Assembly: GCF_016887565.1 (NCBI RefSeq)
Contig: NZ_CP069396.1
Location: forward strand, 9,282,001-9,346,000
From: Archangium violaceum
GTDB taxonomy: Bacteria > Myxococcota > Myxococcia > Myxococcales > Myxococcaceae
Reading direction: 5' to 3'
Length of the DNA stretch: 64,000 bases
The position numbers and the translations under genes are program-made. This document shows, one piece after another, positions 53,183-63,800 of this stretch (positions are counted from its first letter, which is position 1; the number at the start of each line of letters is the position of its first letter). The notes below the pieces were generated by a model. The model worked only from the letters and a program-made list of their open reading frames with translations, was not told the DNA's origin and did no database searches.

Positions 53183-54807
53183 GGCTTCAGCTCCTTCAGG
53201 TCTCCGGAGAAGGGCACACAGGCCTCGAGGACGAGGCGCGTGAAGGCCCGGGAGCCGAGACGGCTCGCGTAGTACGGCAGCCCGTGGATGCGCTCCTGGG
53301 GCGCGCCGTCCGGGGCGAGGTAGGCGCGCAGACGGTCCACGCGCTCGACCCTCACCTGATCCCTCTGCGTGATGGCACGGCCGTACCGGGCCGTGAGGCG
53401 GGAGATGCCTCGGCGGACGGTCTTGTCGGTGCGGGAGATGGCGCGGGAGAAGGTCGGATCGATGGCGGCCATGCGCTCGCCGAGGCGGGCGAGCTCGGAG
53501 GCGAAGTCGCCCAGGAGGCGGGCCTCGATGGCCTCGGGCGACTCGAAGCCTCCCCCGGTGTCACGGGCGGCGAGGCGGGCCAGCAGCTCGTCACGCGGGG
53601 CGGCCACGTCATCCGGCGAGAGGCCGAGCGTGTCGAGCAGGCGGCGCGCGCGGTCGTCGACGATGCGGAACCGGGCGCGAGGAACGATGAGCGGCATCGG
53701 CAGGCCGGCGTGCGCATGGAGGGGCGCGAGCTGCGCGAAGTAGGCGATCTCCCCCGGCCCGCCGACGTACGCCGCTGTGGGAAGCCAGGAGTCCTGGAGG
53801 ATGGGACGCAACAGGGCCGAGGTCGTGAAGCGGAGCGGCTCGCGCTCCAGCCAGGAGAGGAGCTCGGCCGTGGTCACGGAGGCGCCCTGCGGGTGGCCCA
53901 CGAGGCTCCAGGTGCCAGGGGTGGAGGCGGGATCGATGCGGTAGCGCGCGCCCTCGATGCCATCGGGCGAGAAGAAGCCGAGCGGCGCGCCCGGGCGGAT
54001 GTGGACCTGCTCGGAGAAGCCCGCCTCGGAGAGGGCCTGGCCCCGCTGGGCGAGCTTGCCGGCGATGGCCGCGGCCTCCTCGATGGCACGGCGGTGGAGG
54101 GGCGCGGCCAGGGGCGCGAGGCGCGGATCGCGCGGGTCGAGGAACACGAGCCCCTCGTCCGCGAAGAGGGCCGACAGCACCTCGGCGAAGGCATCCGCCA
54201 GCGTCGCCCCGGGACGGTAGGCGCGCTCGAGGAGCGCCAGGTGCTCGCTCGCGTGAGGACCGTCACCCAGCTCGGCACGGAGCGCGGCGAGCGCGGCGGT
54301 GACACCCGGGCCCAGGTGGCGGTGTGCGACCGGGACGCGCGAGGTGGCCGCGTCGGGCTGCTCCAGGGACACGCGCAGGAGCCCACCGGCGGAGCGCGGG
54401 ATGAAGCAGTGATCGATCTCGGGAAGGTCGTGGTCCTCGGTCTGCAGCCAGAAGACGGGGACACAGGGCCGGCCGGTCTCCTCGGCGAGGGCGCGGGCGG
54501 CGACGATGGCCGAGGCGGCCTTGTAGACCGTGAAGAGCGGCCCGAGGAAGAGCCCGACCTGCTGGCCTGTCACCACGGCGGTCGTGCCGGAGCGGGCGAG
54601 CAGCTCCAGGTTCCGCTCGCGGGCGGGGCTCGGCGCGAGGCGCGCGTTGCGGGCCACGAGCACGTCGTGGATCGCCGGGGCGAGTGGCCGCGAGGCCGCG
54701 GCGGCGACGGCCTCGGCGCGGGCGGCCCGGTGCCGGAAGCGGTCGGGGAGGAATTCGAGCGCGCGCGGATCGCCGCGGAGCCAGGAGGCGGAGAAGGAGG
54801 AAGCCAC
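53179..54807 (-). CDS. bshC: Bacillithiol biosynthesis cysteine-adding enzyme BshC
   Basis: A 542-residue protein of the family's usual length, adding cysteine to GlcN-malate to complete bacillithiol. Diagnostic stretches are [49 protein letters not shown], and the C-terminal [26 protein letters not shown] 54807 is the start; no clear ribosome site is visible. It is the first gene of the operon, divergent from the exported deacetylase gene (147 bases to its ATG), so this gap should hold both promoters. Confidence 0.95.
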   Translation of the reverse strand: MASSFSASWLRGDPRALEFLPDRFRHRAARAEAVAAAASRPLAPAIHDVLVARNARLAPSPARERNLELLARSGTTAVVTGQQVGLFLGPLFTVYKAASAIVAARALAEETGRPCVPVFWLQTEDHDLPEIDHCFIPRSAGGLLRVSLEQPDAATSRVPVAHRHLGPGVTAALAALRAELGDGPHASEHLALLERAYRPGATLADAFAEVLSALFADEGLVFLDPRDPRLAPLAAPLHRRAIEEAAAIAGKLAQRGQALSEAGFSEQVHIRPGAPLGFFSPDGIEGARYRIDPASTPGTWSLVGHPQGASVTTAELLSWLEREPLRFTTSALLRPILQDSWLPTAAYVGGPGEIAYFAQLAPLHAHAGLPMPLIVPRARFRIVDDRARRLLDTLGLSPDDVAAPRDELLARLAARDTGGGFESPEAIEARLLGDFASELARLGERMAAIDPTFSRAISRTDKTVRRGISRLTARYGRAITQRDQVRVERVDRLRAYLAPDGAPQERIHGLPYYASRLGSRAFTRLVLEACVPFSGDLKELKP

Positions 54808-54954
54808 GGGCAGGGTGATAACAAGTCCGTGGCACCGGGGCGACCGGGATGGACCCGGCTCGCACGGCCAGTCATGACCCAGGGCGTCATGGCGCGGCGG
54901 GCATAAGGAATCCTCCCATCAGCGCGGCTGCGTTCCTTGTTAGGGTCCGCCCGA

Positions 54955-57441
54955 ATGCGGAACCTGGTCATTCTTGGAACGGCACTGGCCATGAGCCTCG
55001 GAGTCTGGTCGACGGCACTCGCGCAACCCACCCGGCAGCCCCATGCGGGGGAGCTCGCGGCGGGAATCCGGCGCCTGGGCGTGGTCGGGAGCGTGCTCTA
55101 CGTGGCGGCCCACCCCGACGACGAGAACACGCGGCTGCTGGCCTTCCTGGCCGGTGGACGGGGTCTGCGCGCGGGTTATCTCTCGATGACCCGTGGGGAT
55201 GGCGGACAGAACCTCATCGGGACCGAGCAGGACGAGCTGCTGGGGCTCATCCGCACGCACGAGCTGCTCGCGGCGCGGCGCATCGACGGCGCCGAGCAGC
55301 TGTTCACGCGGGCGAGGGACTTCGGCTACTCGAAGAGCGCCGACGAGACGCTGCGCATCTGGGGGCGCGACGAGGTGCTGGCGGACGTCGTGCTCGCCAT
55401 CCGCCGCTTCCAGCCGGATATCATCATCACGCGCTTCACCACGAAGCCGCCGAATCACGGTCACCACACGTCCTCGGCGATCCTGGCGGAGGCGGCCTTC
55501 ACGGCGGCGGCCGACCCGGCGCGCTACCCCGAGCAGCTCGGGGAGCTGAAGCCGTGGAAGGCCGACAGGCTGCTGAACAACGCCGCCACCTGGAACCTGA
55601 AGCCGGACGCGGACATGTCGGGCTACCTCGCGCTGGATGTCGGCGGCTATGACCCGCTGCTGGGACGCTCCTGGGGGGAGATCTCCGCGGAGAGCTGCAG
55701 CCAGCACAAGAGCCAGGGCTTCGGAGTGCCGGCCGAGCGCGGGACGCAATTGGAGTACTTCACGTCCCTGGCCGGGACGAAGCCGAAGTCCGACCTCTTC
55801 GAGGGACTCGAGCTCACGTGGCGGCGGTGGAGCGGCACGGAGCAGGTCGTGCGGACCATCGACGAGGCGGTGAACGGGTTCGATGCGCGCGCGCCCCACC
55901 GCAGCATCCCGGCGCTGCTGCGCGTGCACGAGGCGCTCTCGGCCCTGCCGGACAGCAACCCGTGGAAGGCGCTCAAGCTGCGCGAGACCGAGGCGCTCGT
56001 GGCCGCGTGCGCGGGCCTGTTCCTCGAGGCGCGCGCGGCGGAGGAGTCGGCCGTCCCAGGCGGAAAGGTGGCGTTGAACCTGGTGGCGCTGAACCGCTCG
56101 CCCGCCGCGCTCCGGCTGGTGGGGGTGACGCTCCCGGGCGGCGAGTCCGTGGCGGCCGGTGCCGACCTGGCCGACAACAAGCCCTTCAAGCTCTCCAGGC
56201 CGGTGGCGATTCCCGGGGACGCACGGATCTCCACGCCCTACTGGCTGCGCAAGTCCGTCTCGGGTGGCCTCTACACCGTGGACGAGCCGGACCGCGCGCT
56301 CGTGGGCAGGCCCGAGGGAGAGCCCGCCCTGACGGTGACCTTCGCCTACGAGGTCGGAGGCAAGCGCTTCACCGTGGTGAGGCCGGTGGTCCACGCGTGG
56401 ACGGATCCGGTGCGCGGTGAGCTCTACCGGGCCTTCGAGATCGTCCCGGCCGTCACGGCGACGCTCGAGCGGGACGTGCTGATGTTCCCCAATGGCACGG
56501 CGCAGTCCGTCGCGGTGGTGCTGGCCGCGGGCAAGGCGGATGCGGCCGGCAAGGTGCGGCTCGAGGTGCCGAAGGGCTGGCGCGCCGAGCCCGCCGAGGT
56601 GCCGTTCCAGCTCGCCGCGCGCGGTGACGAGCGCACGGTGCGCTTCCAGGTCACCCCGCCCCAGGGCGCGAGCGAGCGGGGCCGACTGCGCGTCGTCGTC
56701 GACAGTGGCGGACGCTCCGAGTCGTGGCGAGTGCGCACCGTGACGCACGAGCACATCCCGCCGCTGGCCGTGCGCCAACCCTCCGAGGCGGCGCTGGTGC
56801 CCTTCACCCTGGCCACGAAGGTCCGGCGGCTCGGCTACATCCCCGGGCCGGGAGATCGCGTGGCCGAGAGCCTCGCGGCCGTCGGGTACGAGGTGACGCA
56901 GCTGCCCGAGGAGCGCCTCGCCTCCGAGAAGCTCGAGCGCTTCGAGGCCATCCTGGTCGGAGTGCGCGCCTTCAACGCCAACCCGCGCCTCGCGCTCCAC
57001 CACGAGCGGCTCATGAAGTACGTCGAGCAGGGAGGGCGGCTGCTGGTGCAGTACAACACCAACAGCCGCGTGGGACCGCTCAACGCCTCCGTCGGGCCCT
57101 ACCCCCTGGAGATCGGTCGCGATCGCGTGACGGATGAGACCGCGGCGATGACGCCCGTGGACCCCAACCACCCGCTCCTGAAGGGCCCCAACCGTCTGGT
57201 GCCCGCCGACTTCGAGGGCTGGGTCCAGGAGCGGGGCCTCTACTTCGCCTCGAAGTGGGACGAGCGTTACAAGCCCGTGTTCGCCATGAATGATGTTGGC
57301 GAGGAACCGCTGCGCGGCGGGCTTCTCGTCGCCCGTCACGGCAAGGGGACCTTCGTCTACACGGGCCTCGCCTTCTTCCGTCAGCTTCCCTCGGGCGTGC
57401 CCGGGGCCTACCGCCTGCTCGCGAACCTCCTCGCCCAATGA
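54955..57441 (+). CDS. Exported PIG-L/LmbE-family deacetylase, large form
   Basis: An 828-residue protein with signal peptide MRNLVILGTALAMSLGVWSTALAQ. Residues ~45-260 are a PIG-L domain with VAAHPDDENTR (H53, D55, D56) and NHGHHTSSA supplying the zinc ligands; this is the fold of BshB1. Beta-sandwich domains follow (~350-600), and the end has a glutamine-amidotransferase-like segment (VGVRAFNANPRLALHHERLM). Predicted periplasmic or outer-surface deacetylation of an amino-sugar conjugate. Its stop overlaps the next, small gene (ATGA). Divergent from the bacillithiol operon. Confidence 0.9.
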   Translation: MRNLVILGTALAMSLGVWSTALAQPTRQPHAGELAAGIRRLGVVGSVLYVAAHPDDENTRLLAFLAGGRGLRAGYLSMTRGDGGQNLIGTEQDELLGLIRTHELLAARRIDGAEQLFTRARDFGYSKSADETLRIWGRDEVLADVVLAIRRFQPDIIITRFTTKPPNHGHHTSSAILAEAAFTAAADPARYPEQLGELKPWKADRLLNNAATWNLKPDADMSGYLALDVGGYDPLLGRSWGEISAESCSQHKSQGFGVPAERGTQLEYFTSLAGTKPKSDLFEGLELTWRRWSGTEQVVRTIDEAVNGFDARAPHRSIPALLRVHEALSALPDSNPWKALKLRETEALVAACAGLFLEARAAEESAVPGGKVALNLVALNRSPAALRLVGVTLPGGESVAAGADLADNKPFKLSRPVAIPGDARISTPYWLRKSVSGGLYTVDEPDRALVGRPEGEPALTVTFAYEVGGKRFTVVRPVVHAWTDPVRGELYRAFEIVPAVTATLERDVLMFPNGTAQSVAVVLAAGKADAAGKVRLEVPKGWRAEPAEVPFQLAARGDERTVRFQVTPPQGASERGRLRVVVDSGGRSESWRVRTVTHEHIPPLAVRQPSEAALVPFTLATKVRRLGYIPGPGDRVAESLAAVGYEVTQLPEERLASEKLERFEAILVGVRAFNANPRLALHHERLMKYVEQGGRLLVQYNTNSRVGPLNASVGPYPLEIGRDRVTDETAAMTPVDPNHPLLKGPNRLVPADFEGWVQERGLYFASKWDERYKPVFAMNDVGEEPLRGGLLVARHGKGTFVYTGLAFFRQLPSGVPGAYRLLANLLAQ

Positions 57442-57590
57442 CCGACATCTCCAACACCTCCAAGCCGCGGCCCCAGCTCGACGACGCGCCTCCCCTGCTC
57501 GGGTCCTGGCGCAACATCTACTTCTTCGTGTTGGGCTCCCTCGCCGTGTTCATCGCCCTGTTCTGGGCACTCACCCGGGCCTATTCGTGA
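57438..57590 (+). CDS. Small single-TM protein between deacetylase and symporter genes
   Basis: A 50-residue product: a polar Pro-rich N-terminus (MTDISNTSKPRPQLDDAPPL) then one transmembrane helix (IYFFVLGSLAVFIALFWAL). Its ATG overlaps the upstream stop and its TGA overlaps the GTG of the symporter (GTGA), so all three are translationally coupled. Similar small membrane proteins precede sodium/solute symporters in other phyla, probably as accessory subunits; I do not assign a family. Confidence 0.75.
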   Translation: MTDISNTSKPRPQLDDAPPLLGSWRNIYFFVLGSLAVFIALFWALTRAYS

Positions 57591-59287
57591 CACTGCTCGA
57601 CTGGCTGGTCCTCATCGGGACGACGGCATTCATCGTGGGCTGGGGGCTCTGGCGGACGCGCGGCGAGCGCGACACCGCGAGCAGCTTCCTGCGCGGCGAT
57701 CAGGATCTGCGCTGGCCCACCATCGGCCTGTCGGTCATGGCCACGCAGGCGAGCGCCATCACCTTCCTCTCCGTCCCAGGCCAGGCCTACGAGGACGGGA
57801 TGCGCTTCGTGCAGTTCTACTTCGGACTGCCGCTCGCGATGGTGATCGTCAGCGCCGTCTTCGTTCCCATCTACTACCGGCTGAACGTCATCACGGCCTA
57901 CGAGTACCTGGAGTCGCGCTTCGACTTGAAGACGCGTCTGCTCGGCGCGTTCCTCTTCCTCATCCAGCGCGGGCTCGCCTCCGGCATCACCATCTACGCG
58001 CCCTCCATCATCCTGTCGGCCATCTTCGGCTGGCCGCTGGAGCCGACCATCATCGTGATGGGGGGACTCGTCATCCTCTACACGGTGACGGGTGGCTCCA
58101 AGGCCGTCAGCCAGACCCAGAAGCAGCAGATGGTGGTGATGCTCGGGGGCATGGTCGTGGCCGCCCTCGTCATTGTGTGGCGGCTGCCCGAGCACGTGTC
58201 CTTCGGCCGTGCCGTGGATGTCGCCGGAGCGCTCGGCCGGATGAACGTGGTCAGCTTCGACCTCGACTTCCAGGACCGCTACAACATCTGGTCCGGCCTC
58301 ACCGGCGGCCTCTTCCTGTCGCTGTCGTACTTCGGGACCGACCAGTCCCAGGTGGGCCGCTACCTGACGGGCCGCTCCATCACCGAGAGCCGCCTCGGGC
58401 TGCTGTTCAACGGCGTCCTGAAGATCCCGATGCAGTTCCTGATCCTCTTCGTCGGGCTCCTGGTCTTCGTGTTCTACCAGTTCAACACGCCGCCCCTGCT
58501 CTTCAACCAGCCCCTGCGCGCGAAGGTCCAGGCGACCGCGCAGGCGGGTGAGTTCGCGGCCCTCGAGGAGAAGTGGACCCGGGTCCAGGCCGACAAGCGC
58601 GCCGAGGCCGAGCGCTATCTGGCGGCGCGTGAAGCGGGTGATGGTTCCGCCGAGGCGAGCGCGCGCGAGCGGCTCCAGGCCGCCGCCCGCACGGCCGACA
58701 CGGTCCGCAAGGAGGCCAAGGCCGTGGTGTCCCGAGCCCTGCCGGGTGTGGAGACCAAGGACTCGGACTACATCTTCATCTCGTTCGTGAAGGACTGGAT
58801 GCCCAGCGGGCTCGTGGGGCTGCTCATCACCGTCATCCTCGCGGCGGCCATGAGTTCCATCGCCAGCGAGCTCAATGCCCTGGGCGCGACGACCACCGTC
58901 GACTTCTACCGGCGGATCGTCCGCCGCGACGCCTCGGACCACCACATCCTGGTGGCCTCCAAGCTGTTCACCATCTTCTGGGGCCTCGTCGCGGTCTCCT
59001 TCGCGAGCTTCGCGTCGCTGCTCGACAACCTCATCCAGGCGGTCAACATCCTGGGGTCCATCTTCTACGGGACGGTGCTGGGTCTCTTCCTCGTGGCCTT
59101 CTTCCTCAAGCACGTGCGGGGGAACGCCGTCTTCATCGCCGCGCTCATCTCGCAGACGACGGTGATCGCCCTCTTCATGTTCAGCGGCATCGGCTATCTC
59201 TGGTTCAACGTCATCGGCTGCGCGCTGGTGGTCGCCCTGGGCCTGGCCATCCAGGCCGTCATGCCCCGGGCGGCACGGGCCCCGTGA
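57587..59287 (+). CDS. Sodium:solute symporter (SSS family)
   Basis: A 566-residue symporter with about 13 helices. The family core is evident in SVMATQASAITFLSVPGQAYEDGMRF, the sodium-site region LSLSYFGTDQSQVGRYLTGRSI and GLLITVILAAAMSSIASELNALGATTTVDFY. A cytoplasmic/extracytoplasmic charged helical insert lies at ~310-390 (EKWTRVQADKRAEAERYLAAREAG), unusual for SSS carriers. GTG 57587 is supported by the four-base overlap. The substrate is unknown; context suggests a sugar or acid released by the exported deacetylase. Confidence 0.92.
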   Translation: MTLLDWLVLIGTTAFIVGWGLWRTRGERDTASSFLRGDQDLRWPTIGLSVMATQASAITFLSVPGQAYEDGMRFVQFYFGLPLAMVIVSAVFVPIYYRLNVITAYEYLESRFDLKTRLLGAFLFLIQRGLASGITIYAPSIILSAIFGWPLEPTIIVMGGLVILYTVTGGSKAVSQTQKQQMVVMLGGMVVAALVIVWRLPEHVSFGRAVDVAGALGRMNVVSFDLDFQDRYNIWSGLTGGLFLSLSYFGTDQSQVGRYLTGRSITESRLGLLFNGVLKIPMQFLILFVGLLVFVFYQFNTPPLLFNQPLRAKVQATAQAGEFAALEEKWTRVQADKRAEAERYLAAREAGDGSAEASARERLQAAARTADTVRKEAKAVVSRALPGVETKDSDYIFISFVKDWMPSGLVGLLITVILAAAMSSIASELNALGATTTVDFYRRIVRRDASDHHILVASKLFTIFWGLVAVSFASFASLLDNLIQAVNILGSIFYGTVLGLFLVAFFLKHVRGNAVFIAALISQTTVIALFMFSGIGYLWFNVIGCALVVALGLAIQAVMPRAARAP

Positions 59288-60204
59288 TCGACAGCCTGCT
59301 CGACGTGACCGTCTTCACCCGGGTCGTGACCGCGGGGAGTCTCTCGGCCGCGGCCCGGGAGCTGGGAATGTCACTCCCCGTGGTCAGCAAGCGCCTGGCG
59401 CGTCTGGAGGATCGGCTCGGGGTACGGCTCGTGAACCGCACCACGCGCCGCCTGAACCTGACCGAGGAGGGGGCCGAGTTCCATGAGCGGTGCGTGCGCC
59501 TGCTCGGAGAGATCGATGAAGCCGAGGAGAGGGTGCGCTCCCGCAAGCGTGGGGCGAGCGGGCTGCTGAAGGTGACCGCGACCGCCGCCTTCGCCCGGCG
59601 CCAGTTGGGATGGCTGATCCCCCGCTTCCTGGAGCGCTATCCCGACATTCGCGTGCAGCTCGACGTCTCGGACACGGTGATCGACCTCGTGCAGACGGGC
59701 CATGACGTGGCCATCCGCTTTGGCACCCTGCCCGACTCCAGCCTGATCGCGAAGCGCCTCGCCCCCAACCATCGCGTCGTGTGCGGCTCACCCGGCTACT
59801 TCACCAGGCGGGGCAGACCCAAGCGCCCGGCCGACTTGAAGGACCACGCCTGCATCGCCTTCGGCAGCCCGCCCAACCAGGACTGGCAGTTCGAGGGCCG
59901 GGGTGGCGAGACGATGACGGTCCGGGTCTCGGGTCCGCTGGTGACCAACAACGGTGAGGTCGCGCACGAGTGGGCGCTCGAAGGTGGCGGGCTCGTGCTC
60001 AAGTCGCTCTGGGACGTCGGCCCGGACCTCGATGCCGGGCGGCTCGAAGTGGCGCTGCCCGGGTACAGGGTGCCGGCCGCGCCCATCCACGCCATCTACC
60101 CCCATACCCGTGGAATCGCGGCGAAGGTGAAGGTGTTCGTCGAGTTCCTCGGCGAGGAGCTGCGCGCGGCCTACCGGTCAGTGCTTCACGACGCCGAGTT
60201 GTGA
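59284..60204 (+). CDS. LysR-family transcriptional regulator
   Basis: A 306-residue LTTR. The N-terminal helix-turn-helix (LLDVTVFTRVVTAGSLSAAARELGMSLPVVSKRLARLEDRLGVRLVNR) and the effector-binding domain (RFLERYPDIRVQLDVSDTVIDL, GHDVAIRFGTLPDSSLIAKRL) are standard and resemble the subgroup acting on oxidoreductase or degradative genes. GTG 59284 overlaps the symporter stop by four bases. It probably autoregulates the deacetylase-symporter operon. Its 3' end overlaps the convergent gene by 27 bases. Confidence 0.92.
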   Translation: MIDSLLDVTVFTRVVTAGSLSAAARELGMSLPVVSKRLARLEDRLGVRLVNRTTRRLNLTEEGAEFHERCVRLLGEIDEAEERVRSRKRGASGLLKVTATAAFARRQLGWLIPRFLERYPDIRVQLDVSDTVIDLVQTGHDVAIRFGTLPDSSLIAKRLAPNHRVVCGSPGYFTRRGRPKRPADLKDHACIAFGSPPNQDWQFEGRGGETMTVRVSGPLVTNNGEVAHEWALEGGGLVLKSLWDVGPDLDAGRLEVALPGYRVPAAPIHAIYPHTRGIAAKVKVFVEFLGEELRAAYRSVLHDAEL

Positions 60205-60717
60205 AAGGAGGGTGAGGTTGTCCTCCAGGTGCCAGTTCGCGGCGATGCGGCCCTCCTTCACCGTGTAGATGTCCACGGCGTCGAACTGGATGGAATGGCC
60301 ATCACCCTGGATGCCGTTGAACTGGCCGGTGAAGTGGCCCGTGAAGCGCAGGCGGCCGATGACCTGGTCGCCCACCACCCAGACCTCCTCGACCGAGACC
60401 TGGAGGTCCGGCACCGCCTTGCGGAAGGTGCGTGAGGCGACGAGCGGACCGGTCGGTCCCTGCGGGCGGCCCTCGGGCAGGTTCAGGTCCACGAAGTCCT
60501 CGGCGAGCGCCGCCCTGGCGTAGCGCTCATCCCCTGTGTTCCAGAAGGCGTAGTAGCGCCGCGCCGCCTGCAGCCGGGTCTGCGCCTGAGCGGACGTCAG
60601 GCCACGGTCGACCGTGAGCTTCTTCGGTTGGGGCAGTTCCTCGGCGGCGCGAGCCGGTGCGCCAGCGAGAACGGCGAAGCAGACAAGGGCGGACAGGAAG
60701 TGGGTCGCGATCGTCAT
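60178..60717 (-). CDS. Secreted SnoaL/NTF2-like (ester-cyclase-type) protein
   Basis: A 179-residue exported protein; signal peptide MTIATHFLSALVCFAVLAGAPARA. The mature part is a SnoaL-like polyketide-cyclase/NTF2 fold: ARRYYAFWNTGDERYARAALAEDFVDLNLP, then FRKAVPDLQVSVEEVWVVGDQVIGRLRFTGHFTGQFNGIQ and DIYTVKEGRIAANWHLEDNL. Such proteins bind small molecules; function is unknown. ATG 60717 is preferred over 60750. Convergent with the LysR gene, overlapping by 27 bases. Confidence 0.85.
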   Translation of the reverse strand: MTIATHFLSALVCFAVLAGAPARAAEELPQPKKLTVDRGLTSAQAQTRLQAARRYYAFWNTGDERYARAALAEDFVDLNLPEGRPQGPTGPLVASRTFRKAVPDLQVSVEEVWVVGDQVIGRLRFTGHFTGQFNGIQGDGHSIQFDAVDIYTVKEGRIAANWHLEDNLTLLSQLGVVKH

Positions 60718-60858
60718 CGTGCATCTCCCGTGATTCAGCGTGTTCGTCACGCATACCGGGATGATGCGGAAGGCGTGTGGCGCCAGCTACGGGCAGGGCG
60801 CGAAGGGATCCTTTCGACACGGGAAAGAATGGGAGCCGGCCCCCCTCACCGGCTCGCA

Positions 60859-63800
60859 TCATTTCAGGCGCAGCGCCCTCCGGGCCGCGAGGCGCCACCC
60901 CACGCGCTCCCTTACGCCATGGACGAGCGCGTAGAAGGTGGGCAGGGCCAGCAGCGTGAAGAGCGTGGAGGTGAGCAGGCCACCCACCATCACCACGGCC
61001 AGCGGGCGTTCGACCTCGGTGCCGTGGAGCGGCAGCACCAGCAGCGGCAGCAGGCCGAGGATGGCCGTGCCCGCCGTCATCAGCTTGGGCCGCACGCGGC
61101 CGATGCTGGCCTCGCGGACGGCCTCGGGGAAGGGCTTGCCTTCCGCCATCAACCCCTTCGTCTGCGCCACCAGCACCAGGCCGTTCTGCACCGCGATGCC
61201 GAACAGGCCGATGAGGCCCACGAGGCTGGACACGTTCCACGTCTCCCCCGCCAGCAGCAGCGCGAGGATGCCGCCGACGAAGGCGTCCGGCAGCGTCGCG
61301 AGGATGACGAGCGTCTCGGCCAGCGAGCCCAGCGCCAGGTACAGCAGCAGGAAGACGGCGAGCAGCGCCACCGCGATGGCGAGCATCAGGGACTTCGCGG
61401 CCCGCTCCTGGCTCTCCACCCGGCCTCCCACGTCGAGGAAGTAGCCCGTGGGCAGCCGCAGCTCCGCCGCCAGCCGCTCGCGCACCTCCGCGGCGGTGCT
61501 CCCCAGGTCGCGTCCCACCACGCTCGCCTCGATGGCGATGCGGCGGCTCCCCGCTTCCCGGCGCACGCTGCCCGCGCCGGTCGTCTCCTCGATCGTGGCC
61601 AGCTGGCTCAGGGGAATCCGCGAGCCGTCATGCCCGTCCACCAGCAGGTTGTGGATGGCGTTGACGTCCCCCCGGCGGTGGTCCGCCAGACGCAACACCA
61701 GGTCGAACCGGCGCTGGCCCTGCCACACCTGGGAGGCCTCCTCGCCCACGAGCCCCACGCGTACCGCGCGGATGACATCGCCGGGAGTGAGGCCCACCCG
61801 GGCCACCGCGGCGCGGTTCACGTCGATGCGCAGCTGGGGCAGTCCGCTGAGCTTCTCCACGCGCAGGTCCTCCACTCCCCTCACCCGCGCCATGACGGCA
61901 CGGGCCCGCTCCGAGAGCTGGGCGAGCCGCTCCAGGTCCGGGCCGAAGATGCGCACCGACACGTCGGCGGGGCTGCCGCCCAGGCCCTCGTCGATGCGCA
62001 TTCCCAGGGGCGTGGTGAAGAGGACGGACACACCGGGCACCTTCGCCACGGCCTCGCGCATGTCCGCCTCCAGGGCCTCCAGGTCGCGCCGCCGGTCCTT
62101 CTTCAACACCACCAGCACGTCCGAGACGGTGTGCGGCATGGGGTCCTCGGTGCGCTCGGCCCTGCCCGTGCGGCGCACCACGTCCTCCACCTCGGGGAAC
62201 TCGCGCAGCTCGTCCTCCACGCGGTGGTTGAGCCGATCCACCTCCTCCAACGAGGCCTCCGGTGGCAGCATCGTCTGGAGGAGCAGCGCGCCCTCGTCCA
62301 GCCTGGGCATGAAGTCGCTGCCCACCGCGAAGGCGAGCCCCAGCGCGGGCAGTGTGATGGCGAGCGCCACCACGCGCACGAGTCCGGCCCTGCGCATGCA
62401 GGCATCGAGCAGCACGGCGTAGCGGACCTTCACCACGCGGATGAGCCACACGTCCTCCTCCGACTGGCCGTCCTTCCGGGGCCGGAGGAGCAACGCCGAG
62501 GCCACCGGCACCAGCGTGAGGGCGAGAAGCAGCGAGGCGGCGAGACACGCCACCACCGCCGCCGCGAGCGGCTGGTACATGCGCCCCTCGATGCCCGACA
62601 TGGCGAACAGCGGGATGAAGACGGAGACGACGATGAGGGTGGCGAAGGTGATGGGCCGGGCCACCTCGCGCGCCGCCTTCAGCGCCTGGGCCTTGTGGTT
62701 GCCCGGGTCACCTCCGGCGCGGAGCCGGTGGACGATGTTCTCCGTGACGATGATGGCCGCGTCCACCAGCAGGCCCACCGCGATGGCCAGGCCCCCGAGC
62801 GTCATGGTGTTGATGCCGACGCCCGTGGCCTTCAGGAACAGTCCCGCGAGCGCCAGGGACAGCGGCAGGGTGAGGGTGACGATGGCCGCGGCGCGCAGGT
62901 CTCCCAGGAGGGCGAAGAGGACGAGCACCACCAGGAAGGCCCCGAGGAGGATGGCGCGGCCGACGCCTCCCAGCGCGGAGGACACCAGCTCCGACTGGTC
63001 ATACACGGGGCGCAGGTGGACGCCCGGTGGAAGACCCGCCCGCACCTCGTCGAGGGCCTGGCGCACGCCCTCCGCCACCTTCAGGGTGTCCGAGCCGAAC
63101 TGCTTGATGACGCGGCAGCTCACCACCTCGCCCTCGAGCCGGTGGGCCATGCCCCGGCGGATGGCGGGCGCCTCCCGCACATCGGCCACGTCCCCGAGCA
63201 GCACGGGTGTCCCCCCGCGCAGGGCCACCACCGTGCCGCGCAGATCCTCCAGCGTCTTCGCCCTCCCCATCGCCCGCACCGTCCACTCCACGGGCCCCCG
63301 CACCACGAAGCCCCCGGAGGCGTCGAGGTTGGCGCCCTCCAGCGCGTGCTGCACCTCGTCGAGGGAGATGCCCCGGGCGGCCATCTGCTCCGGATCGAGC
63401 TGCACCTGGTACTGGCGCAGGTAGCCTCCCAGCCGCTCCACGCCCGCCACGCCGGGCACGGCGAGCAGCCGGTTCTTCACCTCGAACTCGGCCAGGTCGC
63501 GCAGCGTCATCAGGTCCGCCGCCCCCTGCTCGGCCTCGAGGGTGAACTCGAAGATCTCATTGAGCCGGCCGGTGAGACTGGAGATGAGCGGCGCATCCGT
63601 CCCGGGAGGCAGCTCACTGGTGGCCGCGGCCACGCGCTCCGCGACGAACTGACGGCTGCGGAAGTAGTCCGCGTCCGGCTCGAACTCCACCGTCACCTGG
63701 GTGACGCCCAGCTGCGAGGTGGAGCGGACGCGGCGCACGTCGGGCAGGCCCGCGAGCGCCACCTCCATCGGAATGGCCACGGCCGTCTCGAGCTCCTCCG

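Noticed and set aside
54940-57438. Minus-strand open frame of about 830 codons opposite the exported deacetylase
   Set aside because: The plus strand encodes an unmistakable PIG-L protein with signal peptide; the reverse frame has no recognisable content.
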